Below are positions 33,563 through 44,156 of a stretch of DNA of 64,000 nt, piece after piece. Numbering within the stretch: the stretch's first letter is position 1; each line of letters begins with the position of its first letter. The translations under genes were made by a program, and so were the position numbers. The notes under the pieces are model-generated. The model saw nothing but the letters and a program-made list of their open reading frames with translations, was not told the DNA's origin and made no database searches. Source of the stretch: CBDCPI01 sp965220245 (lineage in GTDB: Bacteria > Chloroflexota > Dehalococcoidia > Lucifugimonadales > UBA3495); contig CBDCPI010000008.1 in NCBI GenBank assembly GCA_965220245.1, forward strand, positions 434,001 through 498,000, written 5' to 3'.

Positions 33563-34051
33563 TTAGGGCTCTGCAGACTGTTCTGTGGGGGTTGCCTTGT
33601 TAGCGGGATCGGCTTGGTCGTGGACCCAGGGAATCAACAGTGAGAATAGAACGTTGATTACGAGTACCATGGCAAGGGCGGTCAGTTGCACTCCGAATAG
33701 TGAGTAGACTGTTGATGCCTGCGTTCGTTTTCCTTTTGGACGCTTCCCCCTGTGATTGATGGGTGGGAAGATGGTCCTTCCGGCCACGACCATGAGGCTC
33801 AGGTATACTGCCGTCGCTATGCCCGCGATTATTCCCTTTGCTACCTCCGGCGTACCGGGTGATGCGTCAGTTTTTGGAGTGGTCACGTTCGCTAGGCCTG
33901 CAAGGATTATCGTGGCCCCGAGGGCTGCTGTTGCGATTGCCATTAGGCTGAGGCAGAAGTTCTCCCAGTGCCGGTCATCATCTCTCCATTTTCTTGGGCC
34001 CGCGCCGGGCCGACGACCTTGATGCGTTCTCCGGCATCTCGACCTTTTCAC
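33563..34051 (-). CDS. Hypothetical multi-pass membrane protein
   Basis: The start GTG 34051 overlaps the TGA of the upstream gene (AAGTGA), a classic coupled start. The 162-residue product has a basic N-terminus, then about four hydrophobic segments (LSLMAIATAALGATIILAGL, IIAGIATAVYLSLMVVAG and a later pair including LALAMVLVINVLFSLLIPWV-type sequence). No family is recognised. With the gene before it, it forms a translationally coupled pair of small membrane proteins inside the putative integrated element. Confidence 0.6.
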   Translation of the reverse strand: MKRSRCRRTHQGRRPGAGPRKWRDDDRHWENFCLSLMAIATAALGATIILAGLANVTTPKTDASPGTPEVAKGIIAGIATAVYLSLMVVAGRTIFPPINHRGKRPKGKRTQASTVYSLFGVQLTALAMVLVINVLFSLLIPWVHDQADPANKATPTEQSAEP

Positions 34052-34344
34052 TTCAACGCCAGGTAAACTATTGCCGGGGGCAACAGGATCAGTCCGAACC
34101 CGGTGATGAAGTAGAGTATGGCAAGGTCCTTGAAGTTCGAGTCGAGGGCTGCCAACCCTGAGGTGATGAAGATGCTGCCGATCAGGGTGCCTCCAAGGAA
34201 AGCCAGCAGTAATGGAGTTCCAATCCCTGCGCAGCTGTCCTTGAACCGTTTTGGGAGCCCTGGGAACTTTCGGAGGGCCGGTACGTGAGTATTTCTCTTT
34301 TGATGTTCTTCGGGGTGCGTTTCCTGCAATTGCTCTGGTTCCAA
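34048..34344 (-). CDS. Hypothetical membrane protein, first of a coupled pair
   Basis: This 98-residue protein has a polar, charged N-terminus of about 38 residues (EPEQLQETHPEEHQKRNTHV...) and two hydrophobic segments (IGTPLLLAFLGGTLIGSIFI and LAILYFITGFGLILLPPAIV). Its stop overlaps the start of the next membrane gene by the GTGA junction. No family recognised. Possible roles include an accessory factor of the conjugation apparatus, but nothing in the sequence proves this. Confidence 0.6.
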   Translation of the reverse strand: MEPEQLQETHPEEHQKRNTHVPALRKFPGLPKRFKDSCAGIGTPLLLAFLGGTLIGSIFITSGLAALDSNFKDLAILYFITGFGLILLPPAIVYLALK

Positions 34345-34696
34345 TGCGCACCTCGTGGTCCGGCTCGACGGCGCGGGTCGCTTCCCGGAAAGACGTATGG
34401 CAGCGGCTTTAGTGTTCCGGCGTTGCTGACATTGTAGCGGCTGGCGTCCCGGCTTGCAGGGCTGTTTCCGTCCGGGGATTCAGGCTACTCAGGCTGAGGG
34501 TTTCGCTATGCTCATAGTTGTCAGTCGCCGGACCTTGGATGCGCAGCGCCTTCCATCGTCTCCCAGAGTCAGACTAACGCCCATCCGAGCTGAAAGCTGA
34601 CGCAGGCTTACGGCGGCAATGTGCCGCCGTTGATCTGCATCGTCATAGCCGCAGTGTCTGCGACTGCGGCTCTATGGCATGTCAGGTTCGGGAACT
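34345..34696. other. Gene-free stretch with two strong hairpins
   Basis: CGGCGGC-AATGT-GCCGCCG (34611-34629) and AGCCGCAG-9-base loop-CTGCGGCT (34647-34671) stand side by side. They lie just past the end of a small minus-strand gene and could be a double terminator or part of a small RNA. Nothing else is seen in this stretch. Confidence 0.45.
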
Positions 34697-34831
34697 TTAG
34701 GATAGCCATAATTGCTGGCGCAGCAGCCGGGACTGCCTTCGCTCTCGCAGGAGCGCCAATGCCGAGATTGTAAACAGGACATACCCGGCTATTCCGGCGT
34801 ACAGGGCCAATATCGTCATGGCGGTCAGCAT
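34697..34831 (-). CDS. Tiny membrane protein (44 residues)
   Basis: ATG 34831 follows GGAGTAAGGCC. The product is MLTAMTILALYAGIAGYVLF followed by TISALALLRERRQSRLLRQQ and a short end: one membrane helix and a basic tail. It is divergent from a similar one-helix protein at 35002. Function unknown. Confidence 0.5.
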   Translation of the reverse strand: MLTAMTILALYAGIAGYVLFTISALALLRERRQSRLLRQQLWLS

Positions 34832-35001
34832 GGCCTTACTCCAAGGGACTGCTTGTACCGCATCATATCAAAGTCCTTTGCCCCTCCGGCTGCGGTGTTC
34901 CCGTTTACATGCAGGAATGGCGGTGACGGCCGGGGATGAGCGGGTGGTGCGCCGGAGGCGGCCTTGCTACGGTGTCTCAATCCCTGTAATCGAGAAGGAT
35001 A

Positions 35002-35193
35002 ATGGCGGATCTCGTTGTACAGCTATTGGTCGCGGCAGTCCTGCTGGCGGTGACTGCGGTCATGCTGGTCATAAAGATTGTGCAGCACGAAATGACCAAA
35101 TCGGAATTGGCGCGACTCCGGGAGCAGGTAGCCGGACTTCAGGGTAACCCGGTCCCCGGTGTTTCGTCCGGTCAGCAGGCCACACCGGAATAA
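35002..35193 (+). CDS. Small single-pass membrane protein with coiled tail
   Basis: ATG 35002 follows GAGAAGGATA. The 63-residue product has one hydrophobic segment (VVQLLVAAVLLAVTAVMLVI) and then a heptad-like amphipathic stretch (EMTKSELARLREQVAGLQG). Function unknown; possibly a small partner of the nearby membrane machinery. Confidence 0.55.
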   Translation: MADLVVQLLVAAVLLAVTAVMLVIKIVQHEMTKSELARLREQVAGLQGNPVPGVSSGQQATPE

Positions 35194-35543
35194 GCCGGAA
35201 ATTGGAATCACTTCCCGCTTCTGCTCATAGGTCCGCCTCGCCGTTCCCGGTTGTTCCCAATCTGCTCTGCATGCCCCGTTGTCCGGGTAAGCCCGGCTTC
35301 CTTCACCCGCCCAATCCGCCGGTTTTCCCCTTTCAACTTGGTCCGGTGGGCGGTCCCCGGCCTGGGTGCGGTCAAGCTGAATGAACTTGCTCTCTGATTG
35401 CCTCCGGCATTCTAGCTTCCTTTATGCCCAAGCGGCGCGCGTCGCCGCGGGTCTCGTGACGAAGGCCCGGCGCCGGAGAGGGGCCGCTTCCCGCGGTGCA
35501 GGGCCGCTTTCTCATGGCCTTCGCCGTTGCTCTTGGAGCGTTC
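35194..35543. other. Gene-free GC-rich spacer
   Basis: About 350 bases between the small membrane gene and the end of the large lipoprotein gene. Short frames on both strands lack ribosome sites and protein-like composition. No repeat or terminator with a T-run is seen. Confidence 0.4.
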
Positions 35544-37439
35544 CTACCAGTCCCAGTCGTCCATCTCGTACTTTTCCCATGGGCTGTAGTACTCAAATTT
35601 CCCCTTGATGTACCTTGCCGCTTCGTCGCCCGGGCCCGTCCCCATCCCCAATGTCGCGCCCTCCGGGGCGGTTCCGTTGATCCTCTTCGTGGTCAGGACA
35701 TGCCCCGGCAGCGGGTAGTTGGGGTTGGGGCTTCCTCCCACCGGTAAGCCGGCAAGCCAACGCCAGCCCCATTCCCTGACTTCGACCCCTTCCAGCAGCT
35801 TCGAGTCTTCGGGAATGACGTAGCTCGGGGCTTCCCAGTGGGTCACCCGGGGGACGGTGCTGTATATGCCCGGTTTGACCACCTCAGATTCGTAGACCTG
35901 CACCACCACCGGACCGATGATACGGTGCTGCATGTAGTCGCTGGTGTGCCAGTAGTTGGGGAACAGGTGGTGGATGTCTTCGTCGATGCCCCCTTCTCCG
36001 GTCCCCTTATTTATTCCAGTGTACCTTCTTTCTCCGGTCTCCGTTGTTATGAGCTTCTGACCTCTTATGTCTTCTCCGAACCGGGTGAGCCAGCGGTTGG
36101 GGTCGTCGAAGGATGTCCAGCGGTTCTGGAAGGAGATGACGAAGGAGACGGCGAAGAATGTGGGAGGCGTATTTCTGATCTTCTCCGCCAGCTCGTTCCC
36201 CGTCGCTTCCTGGGGGTCCACGGTCAGGGGGAGGATTGTCGAGCTGTAGGAGGTTATCCGGATGATGGGCAGCCGGGGGTGGACGAATTCCCAGTAGGTG
36301 ACGGGGAGTCGGTGGGTGCCGGTAGGCCTCCGGTATCCGTCGCTTATCATATTCTTACCCCACCAAGACGATTCACTGTGTTTGAGGTCCACCGGGGTGC
36401 GGAGGTAGGCCTCCAGGTCCCAATTCTTTGTCGGTTTTTTGTCCCATCTCCGTTTCTTGTCCCAGTCTCTTCCCTCGGCGTTGTCCCAGAAGGTGGGCAT
36501 CCTTCGCGTTGCCGGATACTTGGCGTCCTCCAGGACTTGGGCCACGGCTTGGGCCAGGACTCCCCGGGTGGAGTTGTTGCCGAACCAGTATTCACCGGGG
36601 TTGCTGGAAGAGCTCTCGTTGTCCCTTATTCCCTCGAACCAGGGGTTGTAGATGAACCGGGTGATCCCGTCCCTTGGGAGGAACTCAATATCTCTCCCCC
36701 ATTTTGCAGCCCCTGAGATGTGACTGTAGGGGCTGTAGGCTATCTTTTCGTCGGGGCCTCCACCTTTTCTGGCGGCGTCCTCGGTCTCTTTGTCGATGAA
36801 GTACTTCAGTCCGGGGAACAGGTGCAGGTAGGGGTGGTCTTTGGTGTCCTCGTAGTGGAAGGCCTGTTGTTGCTGGGACCCCTCTTTCAGTTCTCGGATT
36901 AGATACTGTCTCTCCGACTTCTCCATCTTCTCCGGCTCGCCGTAGTTGTTCTTCCGTTCCATGAACTCCACGTATTCGTACAGCAGTTCCGTGGGGAAAG
37001 GGATGGGGGCGGCGGGGTCTAGGGCGAACTGCTCCAGGTCCATCCGGGCGTAGATGTCCTGGAGCAGGACCCTGTCGTCGGTCTGCGGGTTTTCCGGTAT
37101 CGGAAGCGCGGTCGTCGAGGACGGGCCGCTCTCCGTGGGCTCCGGCTCCTGGGTTGCGGGGGCTCCGTCTCCGGGGGCCGTCTTTGCCGGGCTCGGCGGC
37201 GGGGTGTTTTCCCGGGTCGGGCCGGGCTCCGCCGTTGGGGTGGTCAGTCCCTCCAGCCGCTGTGGCCGGGTGGGCGCCGGCACCGGGGTCCCGGCCGGCG
37301 CCGCGGTGGCTGCCGCGCTGGAGCTCGGGGTGGGCGGTCCGTCGCCGGCGGCCGGCTCCTGGGCGGCGTCTCCGCCGCATGCCACGGCGGCGAGGACCAG
37401 GACTGCCAGGGTCGTCACCAGGAGTAACAGCTTCTTCAT
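35544..37439 (-). CDS. Large lipoprotein of unknown function (631 residues)
   Basis: ATG 37439 follows GGAAAGGAACGTCC. The N-terminus MKKLLLLVTTLAVLVLAAVA-CGG is a clear lipoprotein signal. A Pro/Thr/Ala-rich linker of about 110 residues follows, then a soluble domain of about 480 residues rich in Trp, Tyr and charged residues (WWGKNMISDGYRRPTG, HRLPVTYWEFVHPRLPIIRI). No known domain is recognised. It lies divergently about 1.2 kb upstream of the VirB6-like gene and shares the style of the other surface proteins of this locus. It may be an exposed component or adhesin of the secretion apparatus. Confidence 0.7.
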   Translation of the reverse strand: MKKLLLLVTTLAVLVLAAVACGGDAAQEPAAGDGPPTPSSSAAATAAPAGTPVPAPTRPQRLEGLTTPTAEPGPTRENTPPPSPAKTAPGDGAPATQEPEPTESGPSSTTALPIPENPQTDDRVLLQDIYARMDLEQFALDPAAPIPFPTELLYEYVEFMERKNNYGEPEKMEKSERQYLIRELKEGSQQQQAFHYEDTKDHPYLHLFPGLKYFIDKETEDAARKGGGPDEKIAYSPYSHISGAAKWGRDIEFLPRDGITRFIYNPWFEGIRDNESSSSNPGEYWFGNNSTRGVLAQAVAQVLEDAKYPATRRMPTFWDNAEGRDWDKKRRWDKKPTKNWDLEAYLRTPVDLKHSESSWWGKNMISDGYRRPTGTHRLPVTYWEFVHPRLPIIRITSYSSTILPLTVDPQEATGNELAEKIRNTPPTFFAVSFVISFQNRWTSFDDPNRWLTRFGEDIRGQKLITTETGERRYTGINKGTGEGGIDEDIHHLFPNYWHTSDYMQHRIIGPVVVQVYESEVVKPGIYSTVPRVTHWEAPSYVIPEDSKLLEGVEVREWGWRWLAGLPVGGSPNPNYPLPGHVLTTKRINGTAPEGATLGMGTGPGDEAARYIKGKFEYYSPWEKYEMDDWDW

Positions 37440-37503
37440 GGACGTTCCTTTCCTCTTCTCGATTCCGGATTTCCGGTCCGGTGTTTGGCCGGTAACCACC
37501 GCC

Positions 37504-37890
37504 TCAGGTCTTGGGGGCTGGCCTCCGGCCTTGGACGAGAGGCCAGCCCACTGAAGTGTCAAAGGCAAATCCAGGCCCGCCGGATGGACCTGCCGTGACG
37601 CCTGGCGATTTCGTCTTCGGCCCACGCGGCCAGTGCGGAAGGACTGCCGGGAATACGGAGGGGCGGTCGGACCGTTGGTGCGGGCAGAAGCGATGGCCGG
37701 AGCGTTGGGGTCGGCCTGGCCTGGCGGCCGGGTTCGCGTGCCGCACGCCCGTTGGATGCGGATGGGGTGTTGGCTCCGGCGCCCGGAAGGGTTTTGACTG
37801 AGGGCCCGGAGGAGGGGCCGGAGTCGGGTTGGAAGGAAAGGCGCAGGCGAGGGAACTTACAAGGACTGGGAAGGTGCGCAGGCGCAGCAT
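37504..37890 (-). CDS. Possible small Pro-rich lipoprotein
   Basis: ATG 37890 follows AAGGGGGTTCC. The frame starts MLRLRTFPVLVSSLAC, a plausible short lipoprotein signal, followed by a Pro/Arg-rich low-complexity body of 112 residues. Composition bias in this GC-rich region makes chance frames common, so the call is tentative. Confidence 0.35.
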   Translation of the reverse strand: MLRLRTFPVLVSSLACAFPSNPTPAPPPGPQSKPFRAPEPTPHPHPTGVRHANPAARPGRPQRSGHRFCPHQRSDRPSVFPAVLPHWPRGPKTKSPGVTAGPSGGPGFAFDTSVGWPLVQGRRPAPKT

Positions 37891-38408
37891 GGAACCCCCT
37901 TGCATGGCATAGGATGGGTCCACCTGCCAGAGCAGCCCAATCCCAATGAGCCGGAACAAGGGGGCACGACGGCCTATCCCGTTGTGCCATGCAACGACTC
38001 ATTTGGCTGGAATACTGGGCGGCTCTGGCGGATGGATTATAAGCGATTCCTGCGCCTGCGGGGCAGATCATGGTTGACATTCAGGCGGGCATCCCGCCAG
38101 GGCAATCGCATTTTGAATCCAATCCTTGTTCTGAACAGGTGGACCGGTCCCTTGAGGACCATTTTTCAGGGATTATCCAGTTCCGAACGTGCCGAAAATG
38201 CCGTCCAATCAACCAGAGTGATCGTGATTTCACAGCGTCGCCGGGAGTGAATCACTGCCAAATCCGCGAGAAAATTGAAGTGCGATTGCCCTGTCCGCAG
38301 TGGCCTTGGCCTGGAAAATGCGCTCTGAGGGTCTGAAACTTTATGCGCTGCCCGCCCTGTCAGGAGTCATCCGGATAATCATATCGGGGTGGAAAGGCGT
38401 CTTGGGCA
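37891..38408. other. Spacer upstream of the VirB6-like operon
   Basis: About 520 bases with no convincing gene. GGCACGACGGC...GTTGTGCC (about 37964-37989) can form an imperfect hairpin. A promoter for the rightward operon should lie here, but no good -10/-35 pair stands out. Confidence 0.35.
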
Positions 38409-38537
38409 ATGACCGCCGCCGCCGTCCTGGCGCTATGTCTTCTGGCTCCGATAGCGGTCTCCACCACCAATGCAGCTATGGCCTGGCTGGATAAACTCCT
38501 CTGCTGGTGTGGCGGCCTCGCCGGTAAGTGGGACTGA
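38409..38537 (+). CDS. Small secreted or membrane peptide (42 residues)
   Basis: The frame runs from ATG 38409 to TGA 38535-38537: a hydrophobic N-terminus (MTAAAVLALCLLAPIAVSTT) with an AxA-like site, then AMAWLDKLLCWCGGLAGKWD. It sits about 65 bases before the VirB6-like gene. The ribosome site (GGCGTCTTGGGCA) is weak. Function unknown. Confidence 0.4.
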   Translation: MTAAAVLALCLLAPIAVSTTNAAMAWLDKLLCWCGGLAGKWD

Positions 38538-38602
38538 GTTATGCAATTCTCTCTCACTAAATGGTAAAACGGGCCTCGACGCGGCTGGTGTAGGCTGGCC
38601 CC

Positions 38603-41600
38603 ATGAAGCTGCTGTGGCGCTGGAAGTCCCGGGTCCTGGTCCTGGCCTGACTGGTCCTGTGCGGCCTGCTGGGCGCCACCCATGCGCCGCCGGACCCCGT
38701 CCGCGCCCAGGAGCCCCAGGAGGTTCCCCAGGGTCCGGTGGCCTGCTGGACCACGGGGGATCTTGGGGGGAGGGCGAAGGAGAATTGGGGCTGGAATGAG
38801 GAGCTCAAGGACTCCAGGGAGTTCACCGTGGACCGCGTCGGCGACCTCGGCAACCGGGTGCCGGATATGGGCAGTTATCTGCCCCTGGCTTTGCTGGATG
38901 AGATAGATGAACTAGGCGAATGGGACTTGGATGATCTTCCTCCCTACCTGATTCCGTTCAGCTCGTTTCCCGAGGCCATCGACTATACCTTCACCATGGA
39001 CCCTCATGGCCGCGATGCCGGTATTGACGATAAGCGGAAAGAGGCGCTGGAGAACCTGCTCGCCGGTGCTCCGGTGGGTGACGAATGGGACCCGCCCTGG
39101 AAGCTCAAGAAGGAATATTTTGCTCGCCGTTCGGTGGGCGCCCGCTCCGGGGAGCGGGTCACCGTCTCCCGGGCCAAGTGGGACGACGACCAGAACCCCG
39201 GCGGGGGGCTCACCACCGACTTCGCCAAGCTTCTCCAGGACGAGCGGGCCAACCTGTTCTCCGGCACCCGGAATGAGGCCGGGGACGGCGGCCGGGTCAT
39301 CCTCGAGACCTCTGAAATGCCGGCCCTGGAAATCCAGAGCAGCGGCACCATGGTCTGCACCGGGAACAGTTGCAGCTATACTCCCAACCTCACCGCCACC
39401 ACGGTCAACGTCGCCGTCACCTCCTCCGCCGTTGACATCAACGACGGCGAGTCCTTCCGGAATATCCTGGACAAGGGCGAGCGTCCCATCGTGGTGGACC
39501 AGGACGGCACCGACGTCATCGAGTCCCTTGAGGTGGACCTTTCCAATGTCTCGGAGAGCGCCCTGGAGGACCACCTGAAGACGGACTACAGCTACGCCCG
39601 GTTCCTGCAGCCCGACTTGGACGACGATGAGATCAGCGTGACCCTCGCCCGGAGTTCCGCCGGGACTACCAGTGGGACGGCTCCAGGGCCCTGGGCAAGG
39701 TCCTCATGCGGGGCTTGGGGGCCGGCAATTCCGTCTGGACCTACGACGCCTATGGTGATAATTACCTCAGGCACCCGGACCTCAATGACTCCATATTGGC
39801 GCATTCGGGGCAAGGGTCTTTGGGTCTTCATGCCGGTTACCGTCAGCCCTCCCTGAGCGCCGTTTACGACCTGACTGCTTCCTTCCTCACCCCGGAGCCG
39901 GTCAGGCACATCCGGTGGCCGGTCAACATCCAGGACCTGAACTGGTACCTCTACGAACTGCCGGGGAAGAATCACGAAGACCCTTGGTGGTTTCTCTGGC
40001 TCACCGACAAGGGCGCCGAGCGGGTGGTCGAGGAGGGCTATGGAGACTCCGCCGTCCCGGCGGGCGTTAAGCCCGATTGCGAGCTTGACGGGAATGAGTT
40101 GCTTGTCGAGAAGATTGAGTGCAAGGACCTTCCCGGCGGGGCCTATTTCCCCTTTCAGGCCGGTGACGGCAGCCCCGGCCTGAACCCGGAGATGCTGGTC
40201 CGGCAGGGCGTCGAGAGTCCGGTTGACATCGACGACCTGGGGCCGCGCAATCTGTCCGTTTTCTCCTTCGCCGTCAAGGAGGCGGAGCCGATGGGGCGGG
40301 CTTCCCAGTCGGGAGAGGCGGTGATGCGCCGCTACGGCGTGCCTCTTCACCGGGAGAAAATGGAGAACTATTTCGAGGAATGGGCGCGCAAGCCCATCGA
40401 TCCCACCCGTTCCTACCTGATGGTGTTCACCTACTACGAGTCCCTCAACTCCCACGCCATCGGCGGCCGGGGGATCATGTTTCAGAAGTCGGATAAGGGC
40501 GGGGACCGGTACCGGTTGCCGAAGCGCCATATCCGGCGGGTGGTCTGCCGGATGCTGGTGTCTCCGTCGGGGTTCACCCCGGCGGCGGACCAGGGCTTTA
40601 ATCCCATTCGGGACTTGAAGGATAAGGTGAAGGAGGCAATCGGCAGCGGCTTGGACGTGATGGCGGGTTGGGTCGGCGGCCTGCTCCGGGGGGTGCTCCA
40701 TTTCCCCGGTTGGGCGGTGAAGCAGGGCGGGGCGCTGACCTGCGGGGGCTTGGAGAAGGTGGACGAGCTGACCGCCGCCGCCGCGGTGGAGCGGGCCGGA
40801 GCCCGGGTGGGTTGGGAGGACGGCGAGCCGGTCATGTTCGTCAATGCGGCGGTCCGGAGCCGCACCGAGGGATTTGAGGACTGTGTCCGGGTCTCCGCCC
40901 CGGTGGTCCCCACCTGCGAGAGCAGCACTGACGTCATCTTCCAGGGCCGCTGCGTCCAGCTGCCCCGGGTGCGCCTGTCCCCGGAGAAGGTCAGGTTCGT
41001 CGACCTGCATGCCGAGGAGGAGTACCAGAGGTGGGAGACGGTCTGGGAGAAGCCGGAGAGCGAGGTTGGCAACCCGGTCCTTTCCTACGGGGAGGAAGAG
41101 AAGTCGAGGTCCTTCCAACCCTCGTTCGACGTGGGTCTGCACACCATCAATCCGGTCCCGCAGGGCCAGGACCTGAAGCCCCCGGCCCCGGACAACGTGG
41201 GGCTGACCCGGGTCAGCCTGGGCTGGGAATTCCTGGGGGGCGACGACTCTCCCGACCTGCGGAGGGCCATCAAGGGCTACGTGGTCTACGTCTGGCCCGA
41301 CCCGAAGTCGTCGGACTTGTCTGAAGGCGAGGGCTGGGCTTTCATCCTCCCCTCGTGGGTGAAGGAGAAACAGACTGACAGGAGTACTGGCGGCGATCAT
41401 TACCACAAGATCGAGGGGTTCAACGTGGGGGACCTGGACCATTACGGTTCCCGCGGCTCCAAGCCGACGGGTTCGACCACCTTGGTCTCGGTTGAGAATA
41501 ATTATGTCTTCGTTAATGATGTCATTCCCCTTGCATTCGACCCGCTGGGCTCCGAGGTGGTGCAGAGCAACTACGGTTGGTTTGTCGAACGGGTGGGGAA

Positions 41601-44140
41601 TCTGCCCCTAGCGCCGGGGTTCTCCCACCGCTTCGCCGTCGCTCCCTACATCGGGGAGCCGGGCTATTCCAGCTTCGCCTTGGGCCCCGTCTCGGAGAGC
41701 GTGGTCCTGGACGGCGACAAGGCCGCCTGCCTGGCTGGGGAATCCGCGGCTGAGGGCTCCATCTCCCCGGAGGAATGGCGGCATATCCAGAAACTGTACG
41801 ACTGCCGGGGGGCGGGAAGCGGCTTGGACGGCGGCTACGTTAATGACACGTTCCGGGTCGGTCTGCTGGGTCTCACCGGGACCCGCCTCTGCTACGACAT
41901 CTTCTCCAGCACTCCGCCGGAGTTCACCTGGGACAACCCCATAGTGAGACAGGTCTGGGCCCTGGTCTGGATCATCGCCGACGGGGTGCTCTTCGCGCTC
42001 CTGGTGTGGCAGGGCATGCGCATGACCTATGACGTCTGGATCGAGCCCCGGCCCTCCGTCGGGTTCAGGGAACTGGCCCTCCGTTTTCTCCTGGCCGTCG
42101 CCCTGGCGGCGGGCAGTTTGTACATCGCCCAGTTCGTCCTGATTCTGGCCAGCGACCTGACCTGCTTCGTGGCCCAGGTCACCAGCATGACCATGTGGGG
42201 GCTGGTCGGGAACACCTTCGGGGCCCTGCTGGACGGGTTCATGGCCTGGCATACCTCCTTCATCGAAGACGTCGAGGGCATGCACCTGGCCGAGCTCCTG
42301 AAGTCGGTGTTCTTCGCGCTGGCGCTGGCCCTAGTGCTGGTCATCTTCGTGATAGCTCTTCTGGTCCTTTTCATCAAGGTCAGCCTGGCCATGCTGATGC
42401 GCATCGCGCTCCTGGCGGTGCTCATTGCCCTGTCTCCTCTGGCCTTTGCCTTCTACGCTTCGGACACCACTGCCCACTGGACCAAGCGGTGGGTCTCGAT
42501 GTTTCTGGGGACCACCTTCCAGCAGGTCTTTGTCCTGATAGTCGTCTACATCGGGGGCCACCTGGCCGGGCACTACATGGAGGTGGGGGTGGAAGGCAGC
42601 GTGGGGGAGATGGTGATCGGGTTCCTTTTGGCCTTCCTGACCCTGGCTTTGGCGGACAAGGTCCCGTCCATCGTGAACCCGTCGGGGCAGGGACTGTTCT
42701 GCTCCTTCTCCCAGTTGGGGAGCATGGCGGTGGCGGGCACGGTGATGGTGGCGGCGGTGGGCTTGGGCGCGGTTGCCGGGCCCCTGGGTCCGGCCGCCGG
42801 GGCCGTGGGGCGGCGGTTCACTGGCGGTGGCGGCGGCCCCGGGTCTGGCGGCTCCGGCGGATTGGGAATGGCGGTGCCCATGCCGGGAGGCGGCGGCCCC
42901 GGCGGGGGCGGCCCTCCCAGACCGTTCTCCAGCGTGCGGGGCACTTCCTTTGGCGGTGTTGGAGCCGGAGCTGGCGGCGGGGTCTCCCGCCGGGCCTCTC
43001 GGCATGGCGGCGGGGACGGCGGCCGGGACGGTGGCCGGGGTCTCCTTTGGGGCGGCCCAGGCGGCGGGACAGGTTGCTGCCGCCGGCGGACGGGCTGGGG
43101 CTGCCAGCGCTGCCAGCGCCGCCGCTCCTGGCCGGGCGGGGGTTCCCGGGTCGGTCCCTTCCAGTGGTCCCGGGGTTCCCGGGTCGTTTCCTCCCGCCGC
43201 GCCGACTCCCGGCGCAGGGGATCCCAGTGCGTCCAGTCCCGGTACAGTGGCTCCTTCCGCGCCGGGTCCCGGTGCGTCCAGTCCCGGTACAGTGGCTCCT
43301 TCCGCGCCGGGTCCCGGTGCGTCGGCTCCCGATACGGTGACTCCTGCTGCGGGGGATCCCGGTGTGCCGGCTCCTTCCGTGTCAGCTCCCGGTGTGGGGG
43401 ATCCTGGCGCAGCGGCTCCCGGTGTGGGGGATACTGCTGCGCCGGTTCCTGGTGCGCCCAGTCCGGCTGCAGTTGTTCCTTCCGGGCCGGTTTTCGGTAC
43501 GCTTGCTCCTTCCGCTGCAACGGCTTCCGGCGCCGGTGGACTCGGCTCCAGGGTTCCTGCCGGTCCCGTCCCTGGCGTACCGGGAGCTCACCCAGTGGTT
43601 CCCGGTACGGTGGTCCCTTCCGGGCCGGCTCCCGGTACGGCTGCTCCTTCCGGGGCAACGGCTCCCGGCGCTGGTGGACTCGGCTCCAGGCCTTCCGGCC
43701 CCGGTCCCTTCGCCGGCATGACTTCTCCTGGCGCCGGGGCTCCCGGCACCGGGCCGGCTCTTGGTGCAACGTTTCCCCCGGCGCCGGCTCCTGCCGCGCC
43801 GGGTCCCGGTGTGGCGGTTCCTGCCGCTCCGGCTCCCGGTACGGCGGCTCCCGGCAGGGCGGCTCCTGCCCCCGCCGGCGGTCTCCGCCGGAGGATGGGT
43901 CAGGTTGCCCAGGGCGCCGCCTGGTTGCCTCAACAGATGCTGGAGGGCGCCCGCCGGGGTTACCGCTTCGGCGGCGGCGCCAATACCCGCTTCGCCGATA
44001 TGGCCAGCGGCAGGTTCCTCTACCGCCACGGCTCCCGGGGCGACGACGCCGCCATGCAGCTGGAGCGCGAGCGCCGCCAGACCCGCGACTCCTATGAGCG
44101 CATGACCGAGGTCATGGAACAGATCAGGGATAAAATCTAA
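38603..44140 (+). pseudogene. Giant VirB6-like conjugation membrane protein with three lesions
   Basis: Read through its lesions this would be about 1845 residues. Order: signal peptide (MKLLWRWKSRVLVLA with TGA at 38648-38650); a large extracytoplasmic region; a frame change at about 39650 (SVTLA to PEFRRDYQWDGS); a fibronectin-like stretch (about 41190-41700); 6-7 membrane segments (about 41950-42780, for example LLKSVFFALALALVLVIFVI) typical of VirB6/TrbL; a second frame change near 42990; a long Pro/Ala/Gly/Ser linker; and a basic cytoplasmic tail ending MTEVMEQIRDKI. VirB6 proteins form the inner-membrane platform of type IV secretion. The intact VirB4 downstream leaves open whether these lesions are sequencing errors. 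Confidence 0.7.
43229..43318 (+). repeat. 45-bp direct duplication in the VirB6-like linker
   Basis: A 45-base block starting AGTCCCGGTACAGTGGCTCC is present twice in tandem. It lies within a longer low-complexity region encoding variants of SSPGTVAPSAPGPGA. Copy number may vary between strains. Confidence 0.8.
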
Positions 44141-44156
44141 ACTCTGGGGGAACGCC

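Noticed and set aside
39592..41442. 616-codon minus-strand open frame
   Set aside because: Antisense of the VirB6-like gene; no motif and no ribosome site.
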